A DNA stretch of 10,116 bases from Candidatus Aminicenantota bacterium (GTDB lineage: Bacteria > Acidobacteriota > Aminicenantia > UBA2199): positions 1 to 10,116 of the forward strand of contig DAOVIP010000033.1 in NCBI GenBank assembly GCA_030671465.1. Reading direction: 5' to 3'. This document shows positions 6,177 to 10,116 of this stretch, one piece after another. The notes beneath the pieces were generated by a model. That model searched no databases. It saw only the letters and a list, made by a program, of their open reading frames with translations, and had not been told where the DNA came from. The stretch's first letter is position 1. Each line of letters begins with the position of its first letter. The position numbers were made by a program, and so were the translations under genes.

Positions 6177-8558
6177 ATGGAAAAAGAAATTGACAAAAAC
6201 AATGATAGTATAATCAAGCCCGAAGAAGAAAAATTGCCCCTTCCTGAAAACCTGCCGGTGCTGGTTCTTCGGGATATCGTGGTATTCCCATATATGATCG
6301 TACCCCTTTATGTGGGACGGTCCAAGTCCAAGAAGGCAATTGATCATGCCCTGAACTCAGACCGGATGATTCTGCTTTTGACCCAGAAGGATGCCAGCAT
6401 AGAAGACCCGGATGCCGAAGATCTATACCGGGTCGGGACCGTTGCATTGGTGGTCAGAATGCTAAAACTACCGGATGGCCGGATGAGGGTGCTGGTTCAG
6501 GGAATTTCAAGGGTTAAAGTGAAATCGATCAATGATAACGGTAAAATAATCACCTCAAATATCAAGACCATTGAGGATAAGGAACCAAAGCAGCTGAACA
6601 TAAAGGACAAGGCGCTTATCCGCAACATCCGACAAAAATTCGAACAAACCGGAAAACTGGGAAAGCAGATACCCAATGAAATTTTTGTTATAACCGAAAA
6701 TATTGAAGAACCGGGAAAATTGTCTGATATTATTGCTTCAAATCTTGATCTCAAAATCGAAGACTCCCAGAAAATCCTTCAGGAGGAAGACTCCATTAAA
6801 AGAATTAAAAAAGTATATGATTTTTTAGTCTATGAATTGGAAATGTTGAATGTTCAAAATCAAATAAATCTGAAGGCTCAGGGTGAAATGGACAAGAATC
6901 AAAGGGAGTACTTTCTGAGACAACAATTAAAAGCAATTCAGAAGGAACTTGGAGAAACCGACGAGGTAACCGATGAGATCAACAACTATATGAAAATGTT
7001 GAAAGAAATCCAAATGCCAGATGAATCCAGAAAGGAAGTTGAAAGGAACATTGAAAGATTGAAAAAAATGCACCCCGAATCAGCCGAAAGCACGGTTACC
7101 CGAAATCATCTCGACTGGATGTTCGAATTACCCTGGTCAGTCTCAACCAAAGATAATCTAAACCTGAAACGGGCAAAAAACACACTGAACCAGGATCATT
7201 ATGGGCTTTCCAAAGTAAAGGAGAGAATCCTGGAATATCTGAGTGTTAGAAAACTCACCTCAAAAGCACACGGACCGATTCTCTGTTTTGTTGGACCACC
7301 TGGAGTCGGAAAAACCTCTCTGGGAAAATCGATTGCCCGGGCTTTAAATAAAAAGTTCGTACGAATTTCACTGGGTGGGGTGCGGGATGAAGCCGAGATC
7401 CGCGGACACCGCAGAACCTATGTGGGAGCACTCCCAGGGAAAATTATTCAGGAAATCAAAAGAGCCGGCTCTAACAATCCGGTATTTATGATAGACGAAG
7501 TGGATAAGATCGGGGCTGACTTTCGAGGTGACCCATCTTCTGCACTCCTGGAAGTTCTGGACCCAGAACAAAACAGTTCTTTTACCGATCACTACCTGGG
7601 TGTCCCTTTTGATTTATCCAAAGTCCTGTTTATAACCACCGCCAACCTTTTGGAACCCATTCAGCCGGCTTTCAAGGACAGAATGGAAACCATTTATCTC
7701 CATGGGTATCCAGAAGAAGAAAAAGTCGAAATTGCCAAAAGGCACCTCATCCCCAGGCAAATCGAGCAGAATGGATTGAACCGTAAGCTGATTGAATTTA
7801 CCCCTGGCGCCATAAAACTGTTAATCGGCCTCTATACCAGAGAAGCCGGAGTCCGGAATCTTGAAAGAGAGATCGGAGGTATATGTCGGAAAGTAGCTCA
7901 TAAAATTGCCCTGGGCGAGAAAAAATGTTACAAAATTACGGCTAGAAACCTGGAGAAATATGCGGGGTTGGCCAAAATATTTAGGGATCAATTGCTGGAA
8001 GAAAATACGGTGGGTGTGGCCACGGGAATGTCCTGGACTCCATACGGAGGTGATATCCTCTTTATAGAGGTCAAATTGATTCCTGGTAAGGGGAAATTGA
8101 TTCTGACCGGTTCACTCGGTGATGTCATGAAGGAGTCAGCCACAGCTGCCCTTAGTTTCATCAAAGCCAATGCAGAAAAACTATCCGTTGATCCCAGTCA
8201 ATTTGATAAAAATGATATTCATATCCACATCCCGGAAGGTGCCATACCCAAAGATGGACCCTCAGCTGGTATCACTCTGGCAACGGCATTATGTTCCGCC
8301 TTTACCCAGAAACCGATCAACCGGATGCTGTCCATGACCGGTGAGATCACTCTCAGGGGGAAAGTACTTCCGGTGGGGGGCATTAAAGAGAAGGTGTTAG
8401 CGGCCAAAAGATCCGGAATTACAAATATCATTCTTCCGGAAAAAAACAAAAAAGACCTTCAAGAGCTTCAAAAGAAATATCTGGACGGTATTAAATTCAT
8501 ATTCATAAAAGATATCAAAGAAGCGGTTAATCTCGCTCTGGTTGAGAAGACATCTTAA
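6177..8558 (+). CDS. lon: ATP-dependent Lon protease (LonA)
   Basis: A complete 793-residue LonA, the cytoplasmic ATP-dependent serine protease that degrades damaged and short-lived regulatory proteins as a hexamer. The N-terminal substrate-binding LON domain spans about 24-215 (LPVLVLRDIVVFPYMIVPLY). A helical coiled-coil stretch to about 330 contains EYFLRQQLKAIQKELGE. The AAA+ module follows: Walker A GPPGVGKTS (373-381, Lys379), Walker B FMIDEVDK (437-444, Asp440/Glu441), a sensor-1-like TTAN, and GVRNLERE near sensor 2. The protease domain begins at about GMSW (617-620) and carries catalytic Ser696 in PKDGPSAG and Lys739 in GGIKEK. The 43-residue Ser-Lys spacing equals that of E. coli Lon (Ser679/Lys722). 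All active-site residues are intact. TGAGGT at 6167-6172 is a modest ribosome site for ATG 6177. The stop overlaps thiL by one base (TAATG). Confidence 0.99.
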   Translation: MEKEIDKNNDSIIKPEEEKLPLPENLPVLVLRDIVVFPYMIVPLYVGRSKSKKAIDHALNSDRMILLLTQKDASIEDPDAEDLYRVGTVALVVRMLKLPDGRMRVLVQGISRVKVKSINDNGKIITSNIKTIEDKEPKQLNIKDKALIRNIRQKFEQTGKLGKQIPNEIFVITENIEEPGKLSDIIASNLDLKIEDSQKILQEEDSIKRIKKVYDFLVYELEMLNVQNQINLKAQGEMDKNQREYFLRQQLKAIQKELGETDEVTDEINNYMKMLKEIQMPDESRKEVERNIERLKKMHPESAESTVTRNHLDWMFELPWSVSTKDNLNLKRAKNTLNQDHYGLSKVKERILEYLSVRKLTSKAHGPILCFVGPPGVGKTSLGKSIARALNKKFVRISLGGVRDEAEIRGHRRTYVGALPGKIIQEIKRAGSNNPVFMIDEVDKIGADFRGDPSSALLEVLDPEQNSSFTDHYLGVPFDLSKVLFITTANLLEPIQPAFKDRMETIYLHGYPEEEKVEIAKRHLIPRQIEQNGLNRKLIEFTPGAIKLLIGLYTREAGVRNLEREIGGICRKVAHKIALGEKKCYKITARNLEKYAGLAKIFRDQLLEENTVGVATGMSWTPYGGDILFIEVKLIPGKGKLILTGSLGDVMKESATAALSFIKANAEKLSVDPSQFDKNDIHIHIPEGAIPKDGPSAGITLATALCSAFTQKPINRMLSMTGEITLRGKVLPVGGIKEKVLAAKRSGITNIILPEKNKKDLQELQKKYLDGIKFIFIKDIKEAVNLALVEKTS

Positions 8559-9499
8559 TGAACGAGCTGGATTTTGAAAGGTTTTTAAAAAACAAGTTTT
8601 CCTTTACCCGGGGCCAGGGAATCGGCGACGATGCTTCAGTTATTTATTCAGAGGGCACTCAGCAACTTATAACGACCGATCTTTTAATCGAAAACGTCCA
8701 TTTCCGGCTTAGAGACATTGAAATGAAGGAGCTGGCACTCAAAGCCATAGCGGTAAACCTGAGTGATATTGCTGCCATGGGAGGGATTCCGCATTACTTT
8801 TATTTGGGACTGGGATTCCCCAAGAACCTGGGTATAAAAGAATTGAAACAGTTTTTTCAGGGCTTGAAGAATGGTTGCCAACAATGGAACCTGGAGCTGG
8901 CCGGAGGCGATTTTTCAAAATCTTCTCAACTGTGCATTTCCGTCACCATGGTTGGTGAAGCCGAACATCCGGTTTATCGGCAGAACGCCAAAGATGGAGA
9001 TTTAATTGGAATCACCGGCCAAACCGGTGCTTCCGCACTCGGGCTGAAACTGCTATTAAGCGGCAAAAGCATCAAGCCCTGGAGCACCCGGCATCAAAAG
9101 GTGGTCCCCTGTTTGCAGGAGGGCCAGATTCTGGCAAAATATGCCAATTCAATGATTGATGTCTCGGATGGACTGGTCATTGACCTGAAGAGAATCCTGG
9201 CCGCATCCGGAAAGGGAGGACACCTGTACTATGAAAACCTGCTCATTCCTCGGGCCATGAAGAGAATATGCCGGGAATACCATTTGAATGAATATGAACT
9301 GGTACTATCCGGTGGTGAGGATTATGTCCTTTTATTTACCATATCCCCGGAGAATGAACTGCAATTAAGACAGGAAAAGATCAGCTATCGGGTTATCGGA
9401 GAAATTCAGTCAAAACAGGATCAACTGACCATCACCCATAATGGGAAGACCATTCAAACCGAGAATAATGGTTACGATCACTTCAATATGAAATCGTAG
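8558..9499 (+). CDS. thiL: Thiamine-monophosphate kinase
   Basis: A 313-residue ThiL, which phosphorylates thiamine monophosphate with ATP to give thiamine diphosphate, the last step of cofactor synthesis. All family landmarks are present: GIGDDAS (21-27), TTDLLIENVHF (39-49), NLSDIAAMGG (67-76), AGGDFSKS (115-122), ISVTMVGEAE (127-136), a central ITGQTGASALGL (152-163), DVSDGL (201-206) and SGGEDYVLLFT (251-261). The aspartates in GDD, SDI, GGD and DVSDG bind Mg-ATP in this PurM-like fold. The C-terminus ends in GYDHF, as is usual. Length is slightly below E. coli ThiL (325). The start shares one base with the lon stop (TAATG), and its own ribosome site is weak, so translation probably depends on ribosomes finishing lon. 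No other thiamine gene is in the window. Confidence 0.98.
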   Translation: MNELDFERFLKNKFSFTRGQGIGDDASVIYSEGTQQLITTDLLIENVHFRLRDIEMKELALKAIAVNLSDIAAMGGIPHYFYLGLGFPKNLGIKELKQFFQGLKNGCQQWNLELAGGDFSKSSQLCISVTMVGEAEHPVYRQNAKDGDLIGITGQTGASALGLKLLLSGKSIKPWSTRHQKVVPCLQEGQILAKYANSMIDVSDGLVIDLKRILAASGKGGHLYYENLLIPRAMKRICREYHLNEYELVLSGGEDYVLLFTISPENELQLRQEKISYRVIGEIQSKQDQLTITHNGKTIQTENNGYDHFNMKS

Positions 9500-9511
9500 G
9501 CAACCATACTA

Positions 9512-9540
9512 CCGGGTGTTGTATCCAAAATGCAACCCGG
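9512..9540 (+). terminator. Stem-loop after thiL, probable end of the five-gene unit (no U-tract)
   Basis: CCGGGT (9512-9517) pairs with ACCCGG (9535-9540). After a two-base bulge (GT), TGTAT (9520-9524) pairs with ATGCA (9530-9534), including one G-U pair, around a five-base loop CCAAA. It begins 13 bases after the thiL stop. No run of T follows, so it is not a textbook intrinsic terminator. It may act as a 3' stabiliser or as a structure-assisted stop. GC-rich pairing in this A/T-rich gap argues against chance. Confidence 0.45.
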
Positions 9541-9558
9541 GAAGATAACACAGGTATA

Positions 9559-9587
9559 TTGACAACCTAGATTCAATCATGTATATA
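9559..9587 (+). promoter_or_regulatory. Strong sigma70-like promoter giving a probably leaderless mRNA
   Basis: A perfect -35 TTGACA (9559-9564) is followed by a 17-base spacer and TATATA (9582-9587). The expected transcription start, about 7 bases on, is 9594, which is exactly the A of the ATG of the next gene. No Shine-Dalgarno precedes that ATG. Confidence 0.65.
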
Positions 9588-9593
9588 TAGGGC

Positions 9594-10070
9594 ATGATAA
9601 AAAAGGCATTATTGCTGTTTTTGGTGATTTTGGTTCTCAATGTTTTTCATTTTCCCCAGGAAGATTATTTGAAAATTATCACCAATGTAACTCCCAGAAC
9701 CATATTGCAGGGTGAGGAAGGAATCTTAAAAATCAAAATTACTCCAAAAAGTGGCCTAAAAATTTCTTCTCACCCGGAATTTATCATCAAACTGGATAAC
9801 AACAGCGATTTCTCCTTTCCAAAAATATTTTTTACCGCATCTGAACTAAACTTTCAAACCAAACAAGAAAATGATGCTATCTTACTCGATCTGGAGAAGG
9901 AGATCGAAATTCCGTTTAAGGTCAATGAAAATTCCCTTATCGGGAAACATAAAATAAGCGGAGAAGTTATTTTCACTGCCGTCTTCAAAGATCAATGGTC
10001 ATTGAAGACCTATCAAAAATTTATCACTAACTTCTTTTCCAAAAAAAATTTTAAAAAAAAGAAGAAATAA
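9594..10070 (+). CDS. Small exported protein of unknown function, lysine-rich C-terminus
   Basis: I do not recognise this 158-residue protein. The N-terminus is an export signal (Lys3-Lys4, hydrophobic 5-20, MIKKALLLFLVILVLNVFHF) without a clear signal-peptidase site, so it might remain as a membrane anchor. Residues about 27-142 look like a single all-beta domain with alternating hydrophobic strands: GILKIKITPKSGLKISSH, FIIKLDNNSDFSFPKIFF and KISGEVIFTAVFKDQW. The KITPKSGLKISSHP stretch faintly recalls the N-terminal periplasmic domain of DsbD-like proteins, but there is no cysteine at all, so a thiol-redox role is not supported. The C-terminus is strikingly basic (SKKNFKKKKK) and is encoded by A-runs where a length error or slippage could alter the frame. 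The ATG at 9594 is chosen from the signal peptide and the promoter geometry; there is no ribosome site. It is transcribed separately from thiL. Confidence 0.7.
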   Translation: MIKKALLLFLVILVLNVFHFPQEDYLKIITNVTPRTILQGEEGILKIKITPKSGLKISSHPEFIIKLDNNSDFSFPKIFFTASELNFQTKQENDAILLDLEKEIEIPFKVNENSLIGKHKISGEVIFTAVFKDQWSLKTYQKFITNFFSKKNFKKKKK

Positions 10071-10116
10071 TGCCATTACGGTATTGCCCGGCCATCTAAG
10101 CACTTCACACAAAAAT

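Noticed and set aside
6214..6447. Minus-strand open frame opposite the start of lon
   Set aside because: It is antisense to conserved Lon codons, with no initiation signal and a low-complexity, non-protein-like composition. The other antisense frames over lon, nrdR, hsp20 and thiL are rejected for the same reason.
9578..9592. ATGTATATATAGG resembling a NrdR box
   Set aside because: NrdR sites are paired and have ACA/TGT flanks. Here there is a single match with poor flanks, and it is fully explained as the -10 region of a promoter.

Overview
The window is ordinary, densely packed chromosome from an AT-rich Gram-negative (diderm) bacterium. The diderm assignment rests on an outer-membrane beta-barrel protein with a signal peptide, a probable lipoprotein, and a periplasmic-type exported protein. 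No phage, IS, CRISPR, tRNA or rRNA signal is visible. The lipoprotein, which joins a bacterial-repeat domain to a small G-W rich beta domain, and the overall gene style recall uncultured Aminicenantes/Acidobacteriota-like lineages. That is only an impression, and the phylum cannot be fixed from this sequence.

Layout. (1) 3-1648, plus strand: the 3' end of an ABC exporter ATPase, then its ABC-2/NatB-type permease, joined by an ATGA overlap. (2) 1718-4157, minus strand: three loosely spaced genes. In transcription order they are a spore-photoproduct-lyase-like radical SAM protein, a TorF/Gcw_chp-type outer-membrane barrel (TTG start), and a small lipoprotein. They converge on the ABC operon without an obvious terminator. 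(3) 4270-9499, plus strand: five genes with almost no space between them: a YbhN/LPG-synthase-type flippase-like membrane protein, nrdR, an Hsp20 chaperone, lon and thiL. The junctions are a 14-base overlap, a 0-base gap, a 10-base gap and a 1-base overlap, so one polycistronic and partly translationally coupled message is likely. A GC-rich stem-loop (9512-9540) closes the unit. (4) 9594-10070, plus strand: a small exported protein of unknown function behind a strong sigma70-like promoter. The promoter's predicted start site falls on the ATG, so the message is probably leaderless.

The five-gene unit mixes dNTP-pool regulation (NrdR), protein quality control (Hsp20 and Lon) and thiamine diphosphate synthesis (ThiL). 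The Hsp20-Lon pair makes functional sense as a holdase plus a protease. The rest look like housekeeping neighbours sharing transcription.

I do not see a convincing new multi-gene system. The best leads are the radical SAM protein, which keeps the SPL fold signature but lacks the hydrogen-donor cysteine of true SPL; the apparently leaderless gene at 9594; the unusual start region of the flippase-like gene; and a sharp internal GC shift inside the lipoprotein gene.
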